A stretch of DNA of 18,211 bases from Chloroflexota bacterium (GTDB lineage: Bacteria; Chloroflexota; Dehalococcoidia; SZUA-161). The number at the start of each line of letters is the position of its first letter. The stretch's first letter is position 1. This document shows positions 9,501-14,766 of this stretch, piece after piece. Both the position numbers and the translations under genes were made by a program. The notes beneath the pieces are model-generated. The model saw only the letters and a list, made by a program, of their open reading frames with translations, was not told the DNA's origin and searched no databases. Location of the stretch: the NCBI GenBank assembly GCA_030668425.1, contig DAOUTY010000007.1:1-18211 (forward strand), given 5' to 3'.

Positions 9501-9512
9501 CTTCTTCGGCAT
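6507..9512 (-). CDS. Glutamate synthase FMN barrel protein with duplicated ferredoxin-barrel modules
   Basis: A 1001-aa protein built from two homologous halves. Each half has a two-cluster ferredoxin part and then a GltS-type synthase barrel. Half 1: cysteines 30, 33, 36, 42 and 65, 68, 71, 75, then a barrel-like region to about 450. Half 2: cysteines 523, 526, 529, 533 and 553, 559, 566, 570, then a barrel at about 660-985. Half 2 keeps the synthase motifs: GGMSFGAIS (670-678), TGEGG (699-703), QGAKPGLGGH (743-752), KVTP (757-760), HIDGSYGGTGA (831-841) and SGGIRT (879-884). Half 1 lacks most of them. Both halves share AETGR, SGGI and a C-x2-C-x2-C-x5-C cluster motif (380-392; 911-923). The reaction is 2-oxoglutarate plus ammonia to glutamate, with electrons via Fe-S to FMN. 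No GltD reductase is present. There is no clear ribosome-binding site; the start lies 6 bases after the mvhD-like stop, so coupling is likely. Confidence 0.88.
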   Translation of the reverse strand: MPKKYHVDIQSLQPRFEPIPEYCSIEINKCLHCTNCVKYSACVYDIYHKRRFDYVEVLDTGDSECAGCLRCIQECKANILTRVRNSRYEALGDDYWKPALIQRIWKQAETGRIPISGAGYRGPFCGPGFDQMWTDMSEIVRPTRDGIHGREYISTVIELGRRPERLEFDENGGLLTIPPPFLEIPIPVILDIPPIGIRSESARRAMIKAAVDLDTLAIAEYEEVQGPSDEYRKNLMVKFDPDRHSLSAVEGVPILEFAYTDGVMDSVSRIKEESPNTIVSIRLPLDEHAAELALQLARAGAEVIHLQASTKGRGLSKREGDFITGLVREVHLRLVEDSIREQVTLLISGGIAMAEHVAKIIICGVDGVGVDLAIMAALECRLCRDCGDGIECPLHLDEMPVEYGAQRIVNLIGAWHSQIIEVLGAMGMREIRRLRGEVGRAMFFDDLEKDNFAPIFGERTGATLSSGNPGWDVTTKALVMEKPTPSPVPEQWTFPFVEGLVNVCHSRYRNRLSKYRVVRTDACAACGKCAEVCTYWVHMKAGDLMLAPKSYLCVGPEVCREKSAFCGDYCPEHAIRVGPDPAWETFGDPRWTPDLIVSTWTQAETGRPPENGLEYRVGASGGGFDRIDLAFPEKPPNPNLKPEDIDLSMPLNRRRDDNAPQVEIGFPVYGGGMSFGAISLASLVARAKAYKVFNSFTCTGEGGYPDALTPYKDYVITQVATGLFGVSEETIQRARIVEFKYAQGAKPGLGGHLLGDKVTPDVAKIRESVEGNALFSPFPFHSVYSVEDHKKHVDWIKAISPRALVSVKVSSPTDVDMVAVGSYYAGAHIIHIDGSYGGTGAAPDIAKKNIAMPIEYAIPKVHQFLIEEGIRDQITLIASGGIRTAWDIAKAIALGADGAVIATSEMVALECIRCGKCESGRGCPRGIATTDPKLSTAFSVEWATQRLINLFHSYSIQLQEILWRLGMKSIKELVGRSDLLVHQDYIDKTASPALEPATTPK

Positions 9513-9518
9513 TGTCTA

Positions 9519-9938
9519 TCAGTCGATTATTTTCATCTGGTTTTCGCCTAGTTGCCTGATCGCGTTGGCTCGCTCTTCCGCGATGGTCATGATCTGGTCG
9601 CTGGTCAGGTCATGCCCGCGCACCATGCCCAGGCGGTCCGCAGACATGCCCACCTCTTCAAGCAGGTCCTGTGCGTGCTTTATGCGGTGCTCAGCCCGCG
9701 CACTCCCGACCAGAAACTGGCACTGTTTTGTGGGACAGGCCACTACCGCAACCCCGTCAGCGCCCTGTTCGATCAACTTTATGAGATAGCTAGTCTCGAT
9801 TTTGCTGCTGCAGGGAATCATGACAAACCGGACTTTGAACCCGGAACCTCTTCTCGCCCCCTCAGGCAGGTAGTCGCCTTTGGCTAGACTGCGCCCGCAG
9901 TAGAGTGCCACGATCTCGGGCTCGAAAAGCTCGCTCAT
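9519..9938 (-). CDS. MvhD-like iron-sulfur electron-transfer protein
   Basis: A 139-aa protein resembling the delta subunit of methyl-viologen-reducing hydrogenase (MvhD/FlpD family), which passes electrons through a [2Fe-2S] cluster to HdrA-type flavoproteins. Family landmarks: PEIVALYC near the start, V-M-I-P-C-S (C43), E-Q-G-A-D-G-V-A-V near 57-66, and A-C-P-T-K-Q-C-Q (C68, C73), followed by A-E-H-R and a helical C-terminus of the usual length. Cysteines are at 14, 43, 68 and 73. The N-terminal CxxC common in relatives is here CxxS (C14, S17). No hydrogenase or heterodisulfide reductase gene is nearby. It lies between hisF (28 bases upstream) and the synthase gene (6 bases downstream), so its likely partner is the glutamate synthase. 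That partnership is inference. Confidence 0.8.
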   Translation of the reverse strand: MSELFEPEIVALYCGRSLAKGDYLPEGARRGSGFKVRFVMIPCSSKIETSYLIKLIEQGADGVAVVACPTKQCQFLVGSARAEHRIKHAQDLLEEVGMSADRLGMVRGHDLTSDQIMTIAEERANAIRQLGENQMKIID

Positions 9939-9966
9939 TTGCCCTTACTTACCCCGGTCAGCCCCC

Positions 9967-10734
9967 TTATAGTCTGATGGGAATCCCTCTTTCTGCCAGG
10001 TACTCTTTCGCTTCGCGAATGCTGTAGGTCCGATAGTGGAAAATGCTGGCTGCAAGGACAGCATCAGCCTTACCGGTGACAAGCGCTTCGTAGAGATGCT
10101 CCAGATTGCCTGCACCACCGCTGGCAATGACTGGCACCGTAACAGCTTCGCTGATAGTGCGTGTCAGTTCGAGATCGTAGCCCGTTTGTTGCCCATCTTC
10201 ATCCCAACTGGTTAGAAGTATCTCCCCAGCACCACAGTCAACAGCCTGTTTTGCCCACTCGATGGCATCGATCTCTGTCGGTTCCCGGCCTCCGTGGGTA
10301 CAGACCACCCACTTTGGCTCCGGAGAATCATCAACTCGCCTTGCGTCGATAGCTACAACTATACACTGCGAGCCGAACCTTTTCGCTCCTTCTGTGATGA
10401 TCTTGTGGTTGATTACTGCCGCGGTATTTATGGATGTCTTGTCGGCTCCGGCCTCGAGCATTCTTCGCATATCGTCGATGCTACGCAGCCCCCCGCCAAC
10501 AGTAAGAGGGATGAAAACCTGTTCCGAGACACCCTCGACCACATCTGCCATGGTATCGCGGCCTTCGGGAGTTGCGCCGATATCGAGAAAGACCAGTTCA
10601 TCAGCCCCTTGCTGGTAATAGAACGCAGCCTGCTCCACCGGGTCACCAGCGTCACGAAGCTCAGTGAAGCTCGTGCCCTTGACCACACGGCCTCCTATCA
10701 CGTCAAGACAAGGGATAATCCTCTTGGTTAACAT
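9967..10734 (-). CDS. hisF: Imidazole glycerol phosphate synthase subunit HisF
   Basis: A 255-aa (beta/alpha)8-barrel, full length for HisF. It joins ammonia from HisH to PRFAR and yields imidazole glycerol phosphate and AICAR in histidine synthesis. The start MLTKRIIPCLDV is characteristic. The catalytic acids fall exactly at Asp11 (C-L-D-V) and Asp130 (A-I-D-A-R-R). Other marks are V-K-G-T-x-F near 18-23, T-V-G-G-G-L-R near 78-84 and A-S-G-G-A-G late in the barrel. The ATG directly follows the hisH stop codon (TAG|ATG), so the two genes are translationally coupled, which fits their 1:1 complex. No other histidine genes are in the window. Confidence 0.96.
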   Translation of the reverse strand: MLTKRIIPCLDVIGGRVVKGTSFTELRDAGDPVEQAAFYYQQGADELVFLDIGATPEGRDTMADVVEGVSEQVFIPLTVGGGLRSIDDMRRMLEAGADKTSINTAAVINHKIITEGAKRFGSQCIVVAIDARRVDDSPEPKWVVCTHGGREPTEIDAIEWAKQAVDCGAGEILLTSWDEDGQQTGYDLELTRTISEAVTVPVIASGGAGNLEHLYEALVTGKADAVLAASIFHYRTYSIREAKEYLAERGIPIRL

Positions 10735-11349
10735 CTACCCCTCTACACCGGCCATTTTCAGGAAGTTATCATACATCCTGAGGCCAAGCTCACCGCTTTT
10801 CTCGGGGTGGAATTGGGTTGCTATCAGGCTGTCCTTGATGAGTACGCTGCATAAGGGGACGCTGTATTCAGTAGTCCCGGCCACAACTCTGGCATCATCA
10901 GGTTCGGCATAATAGCTGTGGACGAAATAGAAATTCGATCCATCGGCGATCCCATTGAAGATAGGATGATTTGTCACTTGCTTTACCTGATTCCAGCCCA
11001 TGTGAGGCACCTTGAGCCCCGAAGGCAACCTTTTCACTACTCCGGGAATGACTCCCAAACACTCATTGAGCCCATACTCCTCAGTAACTGACAGCAGGAC
11101 TTGCATGCCCACGCAGATTGCAAGCAGAGGGCGATTCTCACGTATTACCTGCCGGATAACATCGTCCAGCCCGGATTTTCTCAGGTTGCGCACAGTATCG
11201 GGAGCAGCACCGACGCCGGGGAATATCACTGCGTTGGCATTCAATACATCGCTGGCTTCACTAGTCACCTTGGGCTGATAGCCGAGCTTAACCAGAGCGT
11301 TGGTGACACTACGTAGGTTTCCCGCCCCATAATCAATTATGGCAATCAA
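10735..11349 (-). CDS. hisH: Imidazole glycerol phosphate synthase glutaminase HisH
   Basis: A 204-aa class I glutamine amidotransferase that supplies ammonia to HisF. The start is TTG (complement of 347-349 in the 11300 block), giving the usual I-A-I-I-D-Y-G-A-G-N-L opening; GAGGAG lies about 4 bases before it. The catalytic triad is visible: Cys79 in A-I-C-V-G-M-Q, and His181 and Glu183 in F-H-P-E-K-S. The oxyanion loop P-G-V-G is at 44-47. The nucleophile motif has Val where most relatives have Leu, a mild change. It is the first gene of the five-gene minus-strand operon that continues into hisF and the glutamate synthase genes. Confidence 0.96.
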   Translation of the reverse strand: MIAIIDYGAGNLRSVTNALVKLGYQPKVTSEASDVLNANAVIFPGVGAAPDTVRNLRKSGLDDVIRQVIRENRPLLAICVGMQVLLSVTEEYGLNECLGVIPGVVKRLPSGLKVPHMGWNQVKQVTNHPIFNGIADGSNFYFVHSYYAEPDDARVVAGTTEYSVPLCSVLIKDSLIATQFHPEKSGELGLRMYDNFLKMAGVEG

Positions 11350-11441
11350 TCGACTCCTCTTCGGCGCAGGTTACTGGAGCTTCATTGAGAAAAACCAGGA
11401 AGGCATTTAATTCTTTATAGCATTCCCTCGCACTCCCGCTT

Positions 11442-11471
11442 ATCATACAGGCTTTTGTGAGGTGGTTTCAA
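11442..11471 (-). promoter_or_regulatory. Probable promoter of the hisHF-glutamate synthase operon
   Basis: On the minus strand TTGAAA (11471-11466) and TATGAT (11447-11442) each match the consensus at five of six positions, with an 18-base spacer. Transcription would start about 85 bases before hisH. The -35 box lies within one arm of the inverted repeat at 11461-11492. Confidence 0.5.
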
Positions 11472-11492
11472 GTCTCACTCCTTGAAACCACC
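11461..11492. promoter_or_regulatory. 12-bp inverted repeat over the operon -35 box
   Basis: GGTGGTTTCAAG (11461-11472) and CTTGAAACCACC (11481-11492) are perfect inverted copies separated by eight bases. They could form a strong hairpin, but no gene on the plus strand ends here and no T-run follows directly. On the minus strand the left arm contains the putative -35 box of the operon. An operator is therefore favoured over a terminator, though either is possible. Confidence 0.5.
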
Positions 11493-11762
11493 ACCTCTAT
11501 TCTTGTCTAGTTTGGGGAAGATGAGACCATTGTAGCGTACTCTTTTAGCATGGACCTATCCTCAAGGTTGGGTTAAAGGCATGATTCTATTCTCAGACGG
11601 AGAACGAAGAGAACTTTGAACCTCGTGGGATCGGCATCCAAATGAAAGGGACGAATCGTCCGAAATGAAACCCCTCAGAATAGGGGAAAAAGGTTGTCCC
11701 GTTGCCAAATTTCGCACTGGCTCCAGAAGGCAGCGCGGTTACTATGCGTGCTGATCGGAGGC
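11493..11762. other. Intergenic region between the glt/his operon and the arsenic module
   Basis: No credible gene is seen in this part of the 498-base gap between hisH and the AbrB-like gene. It contains a palindrome GGACGA-A-TCGTCC (11649-11661) flanked by two copies of AAATGAAA (11640-11647 and 11663-11670), and a small CCCCT/AGGGG stem near 11671-11686 followed by a run of A on the plus strand. Their roles are unknown. Confidence 0.4.
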
Positions 11763-11791
11763 TTGACAAAATAGTGTTCTCATGATATGCT
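11763..11791 (+). promoter_or_regulatory. Promoter of the abrB-like/arsM operon
   Basis: TTGACA (11763-11768) is a perfect -35 box. TATGCT (11786-11791), 17 bases downstream, is a fair -10 box. Transcription would begin close to 11798, about 50 bases before the AbrB-like start codon. The -10 box is inside the first of two near-identical repeats, so it is probably regulated. Confidence 0.65.
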
Positions 11792-11824
11792 GAAAAAGCA
11801 GAAAATTCATAATATTCTGAAAAA
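11781..11824 (+). promoter_or_regulatory. Tandem direct repeat, likely operator
   Basis: CATGATATGCTGAAAAA (11781-11797) recurs as CATAATATTCTGAAAAA (11808-11824), with 15 of 17 positions equal and starts 27 bases apart. The first copy covers the -10 box and the second lies just downstream of the expected transcription start. A repressor bound here would block the promoter. The obvious candidates are the AbrB-like protein itself or an ArsR-type protein encoded elsewhere. Confidence 0.5.
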
Positions 11825-11847
11825 TAGTCAGGAATGAGGGTTGGAAT

Positions 11848-12129
11848 ATGGTTAAGAAAGCACAGAAAGTGACTTGTGGGCCAGCCACCGGCAGCGATAT
11901 TGGGTGCTGCAAGGTTGAAGCTATTGTGACAGTTGACGACAGGGGGCAGATGGTTCTTCCCAAGGAGCTCAGAGATAGGGCGGGAATCCAGGCAGGCGAC
12001 AAGCTGGCTATAGTGGGGCTGGAACGCTATGGTAAGACGTGCTGCATCTCCTTGATCAAGATCGAAGAGGTCACCGAGATGGTGAAGAGTATGCTGGGGC
12101 CAGTGATGAAGGAGATTTTCCAGGAATGA
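11848..12129 (+). CDS. AbrB/SpoVT-type DNA-binding protein with paired cysteines
   Basis: A 93-aa protein with a swapped-hairpin AbrB/MazE/SpoVT domain at about residues 23-68: I-V-T-V-D-D-R-G-Q-M-V-L-P-K-E-L-R, then G-I-Q-A-G-D-K-L. These domains dimerise and bind DNA. Five cysteines are unusual for the fold: C10, the pair C20-C21 just before it, and the pair C65-C66 near its end. They could bind a soft metal or metalloid such as As(III). GAGGG seven bases before the ATG supports the start. The downstream arsM follows in the same operon. Likely a thiol-based regulator of arsM, possibly acting on the repeats at 11781-11824; this role is inference. It is not obviously part of a toxin-antitoxin pair, since no toxin gene is adjacent. 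Confidence 0.75.
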   Translation: MVKKAQKVTCGPATGSDIGCCKVEAIVTVDDRGQMVLPKELRDRAGIQAGDKLAIVGLERYGKTCCISLIKIEEVTEMVKSMLGPVMKEIFQE

Positions 12130-12165
12130 CAGAAGAGGTAATCAAGTATGAAGGAGGAAGAAGTG

Positions 12166-13008
12166 ATGAAGGAAGAAGAAATCAGGAAGGTAGTAAGAGA
12201 GGGTTATGCCAGAATTGCTCGGCAGGACAGCAATCCATGCTGTGCTCCTACAACTTCGTGTTGCGGCGGCACGGATTTAGCCCGGGACATTAGCAGGAAT
12301 GTAGGATATACCGAGGAAGAACTTGAAGCGGTTCCCGAAGGTGCCAATCTGGGCCTTGGCTGTGGCAATCCCGTTGCCCTCGCCTCTCTGCAGGAAGGTG
12401 ATATCGTCCTTGATCTCGGTTCGGGTGCGGGATTCGATTGTTTTCTTGCAGCCAACCGGGTTGGCGAGAGGGGGCGGGTCATCGGCGTTGACATGACGCA
12501 GGAGATGCTTGAGAAGGCACGTGAGAATGCCAGGAGGGCTGAATACGGTAATGTAGAGTTCAGACTTGGCGAAATTGAAAATCTGCCGCTCGCCGACGAT
12601 TCCGTTGACGTCGTTATCTCGAACTGTGTCATTAACCTTTCTCCCGACAAGAAGCGGGTCTTTGCGGAAACTTTCAGGGTGCTGAGACCGGGGGGCAGGC
12701 TGATGGTCTCCGATATCGTGCTGTTGAAGGAGCTGCCGGACTTTATAAAAGACTCGATTGAGGCATACATCGGTTGCCTTTCTGGAGCGATGATGAAGGA
12801 TATCTACGTGGGGACTATACAGTCGGCAGGATTTCGGGACGTCAGGATAATGGATGAAACGTTGTTTCCTATCGACTTGATGGTCAATGATCCGACTGCG
12901 GCGGCAATCATCGAGAAGCAGGAACTGCCACTCGAAGAGCTGAATGAGGTTGCGGGTTCGGTTATTAGCATCAAAGTTCACGCGGTCAAACCGAACGGAA
13001 CAGCCTGA
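12166..13008 (+). CDS. arsM: Arsenite S-adenosylmethionine methyltransferase
   Basis: A 280-aa class I methyltransferase that methylates As(III) in the cytoplasm using SAM. The ATG at 12166 is preferred over the in-frame ATG at 12148 because GGAGG lies eight bases before it. The SAM-binding motif I is V-L-D-L-G-S-G-A-G at about 81-89, with the acidic end of strand 2 at V-I-G-V-D. Three cysteines in the ArsM contexts are present: C66 in G-L-G-C-G-N-P, C154 in S-N-C-V-I-N-L, and C204 in I-G-C-L-S-G-A. Two extra cysteine pairs (C25-C26, C32-C33) sit in the N-terminal extension. The length is shorter than algal ArsM, as in many prokaryotic forms. It is 36 bases downstream of the AbrB-like gene, apparently in one operon. 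A hairpin just past the stop may end transcription. Confidence 0.9.
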   Translation: MKEEEIRKVVREGYARIARQDSNPCCAPTTSCCGGTDLARDISRNVGYTEEELEAVPEGANLGLGCGNPVALASLQEGDIVLDLGSGAGFDCFLAANRVGERGRVIGVDMTQEMLEKARENARRAEYGNVEFRLGEIENLPLADDSVDVVISNCVINLSPDKKRVFAETFRVLRPGGRLMVSDIVLLKELPDFIKDSIEAYIGCLSGAMMKDIYVGTIQSAGFRDVRIMDETLFPIDLMVNDPTAAAIIEKQELPLEELNEVAGSVISIKVHAVKPNGTA

Positions 13009-13031
13009 CACAGTGTAAATACTGCCCAGGG

Positions 13032-14261
13032 TCATGGTTCCCCGCTGGCCTGCGGCCAGCGTTTCAGCAGCACGCGAAGGATCATTGGCGAAATGACGGC
13101 GGTCACCGCGACGACCACTACCATCCCGGAGAAGACATCACCAGGCACTGCCCATTCACCCAGATTTAGGCCTCTCTGCATTATTACCAGTGCAATTTCA
13201 GCTCTTGGTACCATGCTGATGCTGAGTAACAGCGATCCGGGACATCCTGTTGTGAGCATGGCTGGCCCGCCGGCGCCGACCAATTTGCCGATAATCGCGA
13301 CAACCAGCAGCGCACCTCCAATGCCCAGACCCGTCGTCAGCGTCCCGGGGTCGATATTCAATCCAATGCCAATGAAGAAGAAAGGGGTGAAGAAACCGTA
13401 GAGGGTTCCGAAGGGCGTATCCAGCTTGACCGTCTCCGGGTCCCGGCTGAAAATTAGCCCGGCAAAGAATGCTCCAATCGCCACCGAAAGACCAAGCAAC
13501 TCGGCCAGGGCAGCTATGATCAACCCGAATCCTGCAATCATGAGTAGTTTGGCGGGCGTTTCCCCGATCCTTCTGAAGAAGTGAGTGATAGGGTGCTCAA
13601 GGTAACGGGAGAAGAGGGCGCAAAAGACCCCGAAACCCACCAGCTTGAACGAGAGCCATCCCAGTGTCTCAAATAGGACACCTACTACAGTTGAGTCCAA
13701 ACCCTCTCTTAACATGGGAGCAGTAGCAAAGAGTAACGCCATAAGGACCATGGCGGAGATGTCGTCCATTTCGGCTACGTCGACCAGCAATTCGCCGGTG
13801 GGTGACTTAATAGCTTTTGCCTCTTGCCAGACTGCTACGGATATGGCCACACTGGTGGCCGTCAGTGCAATCGCAACGAATAGACTGGGAATCAGGTCCA
13901 GCCCGAGTACGAAATACGACATTACGTAACCGAGAATGCCGCTGAAGAGGATATTCCCCAGCCAAATGACACTCGCAGGTTTGAGTTGGCGCTTCAGACC
14001 GGGGAGGTTGCTTTCCAGTCCAACCCGGAATAACAGAAAGATTATGCCGACGGTTGCCAGGAAGTCGAAGATTCCGATTGCCTCTTCGGAGAGAAATGCC
14101 CAGTGAGAATCTGCTACGCGAAGAAGGAAACCCAGGATCATGAATCCGATCAGGGATGGCACCCCTATGCGCTTCAGCCCGGACCCAACGAGGATTGTGA
14201 GGAGTATTATCCCGCCTAAAACCAGGATTAGGTGAGTTACTTCGAATTCTGGCTCAACCAA
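13032..14261 (-). CDS. CPA2-family cation/proton antiporter
   Basis: A 409-aa integral membrane exchanger with about 12-13 hydrophobic segments along its whole length and no C-terminal TrkA-N domain, so it is the short NapA/GerN-like form rather than full KefB/C. The ion-site motif A-E-M-D-D places two aspartates at 166-167. The late helix has M-V-P-R-A-E-I-A with R353 and E355, corresponding to the basic residue position of this superfamily. It would exchange Na+ or K+ for H+. The start is TTG at 14259-14261, supported by GAGGA six bases upstream; no in-frame ATG gives a full first helix. It converges with arsM, with only 23 bases between the stops. No partner gene is seen. Confidence 0.88.
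   Translation of the reverse strand: MVEPEFEVTHLILVLGGIILLTILVGSGLKRIGVPSLIGFMILGFLLRVADSHWAFLSEEAIGIFDFLATVGIIFLLFRVGLESNLPGLKRQLKPASVIWLGNILFSGILGYVMSYFVLGLDLIPSLFVAIALTATSVAISVAVWQEAKAIKSPTGELLVDVAEMDDISAMVLMALLFATAPMLREGLDSTVVGVLFETLGWLSFKLVGFGVFCALFSRYLEHPITHFFRRIGETPAKLLMIAGFGLIIAALAELLGLSVAIGAFFAGLIFSRDPETVKLDTPFGTLYGFFTPFFFIGIGLNIDPGTLTTGLGIGGALLVVAIIGKLVGAGGPAMLTTGCPGSLLLSISMVPRAEIALVIMQRGLNLGEWAVPGDVFSGMVVVVAVTAVISPMILRVLLKRWPQASGEP
13043..13064 (+). terminator. Candidate terminator of arsM inside the antiporter 3' end
   Basis: CGCTGGCC (13043-13050) pairs with GGCCAGCG (13054-13061) across a three-base loop and is followed by TTT on the plus strand. It begins 35 bases past the arsM stop but lies within the last codons of the convergent antiporter gene. 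The stem is strong, but the T-run is short, so termination may be partial. Confidence 0.45.
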
Positions 14262-14766
14262 GTTAGTTCCTCATCATTGCTTCGATCAGCTTGAATGTCG
14301 TTACTTTGGGCTAGAGATCTGAGCAGGCAAATCGTTGTCACCAGTCCCAGGGAAAACGATTATACGTAATATACACTTGCTTGCAGGTAACTTTCAAGGG
14401 GCAGGCATCGGGATTCGCAAGCAGTGAGATGGATTGTGGCGGTGGGACCGGCAAACCAATTGGGACGAGAGATATCGAAGATGGGCTTAGGCGGCAATTC
14501 GATATTTACCATGTTGTACCCCGGATGAAATGCCAGCAATGTGAGGCCAATGACATTTTATGCCCCTTGAGATTTGGGCCACATGACGGAGACGACGAAA
14601 GTCGATCCCTCTCCGTGGATTCATGAAATCGTTGACCAAGCTCGTAAAAGATGTAACAAAATCCGCCAGGTAGTCGTTATTATCTATAGGAGCAGGTGAT
14701 CTTTAGCGACCTGACAGATGCAAGACCGTGCGACCTTTAAAACAGATTGGCGGGGAGATTAGTATT
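14262..14766. other. Gene-poor region between antiporter and acetyltransferase
   Basis: About 500 bases without a convincing intact gene. An 81-codon open frame on the plus strand (14381-14626) has no clear ribosome-binding site and no family resemblance, so it is not called. The region holds a consensus -10 box for the antiporter (TATAAT, complement of 14359-14364, without a good -35), an inverted repeat ATATCGAA (14472-14479) with TTCGATAT (14498-14505), and a possible histidine kinase remnant on the minus strand. Confidence 0.5.
14558..14620 (-). pseudogene. Possible remnant of a sensor histidine kinase C-terminus
   Basis: In one minus-strand frame the sequence reads I-H-G-E-G-S-T-F-V-V-S-V, then eight more residues, then a stop (14558-14560). 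G-E-G-S-T-F-x-V is the G2 box near the end of the ATPase domain of sensor kinases. A stop codon (621-623 in the 14600 block) lies just upstream in this frame, and no N, G1 or H box is seen in any frame further up, so only a decayed tail would remain. It is short enough to be chance. Confidence 0.3.

Noticed and set aside
9519..11349. A hydrogenase or heterodisulfide reductase cluster around the MvhD-like gene
   Set aside because: No Ni-Fe hydrogenase, HdrA, HdrB or HdrC motifs occur in any neighbouring gene; the MvhD-like protein stands alone with the synthase.
11671..11692. CCCCT/AGGGG stem followed by A residues as a terminator
   Set aside because: The stem is only five bases, and the T-run would precede it on the minus strand, so the orientation is wrong.
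12130..12165. ATG at 12148 as the arsM start
   Set aside because: It has a weaker ribosome-binding site (AGAGG) and adds six low-complexity residues that repeat the next ones; the ATG at 12166 has GGAGG at a good distance. It cannot be fully excluded.
12277..13035. 252-codon open frame opposite arsM
   Set aside because: Antisense to a gene with clear catalytic motifs; no start signal and no recognisable domain.
14381..14626. 81-codon open frame on the plus strand
   Set aside because: No clear ribosome-binding site, no family resemblance, odd composition, and it overlaps the possible kinase remnant on the other strand.
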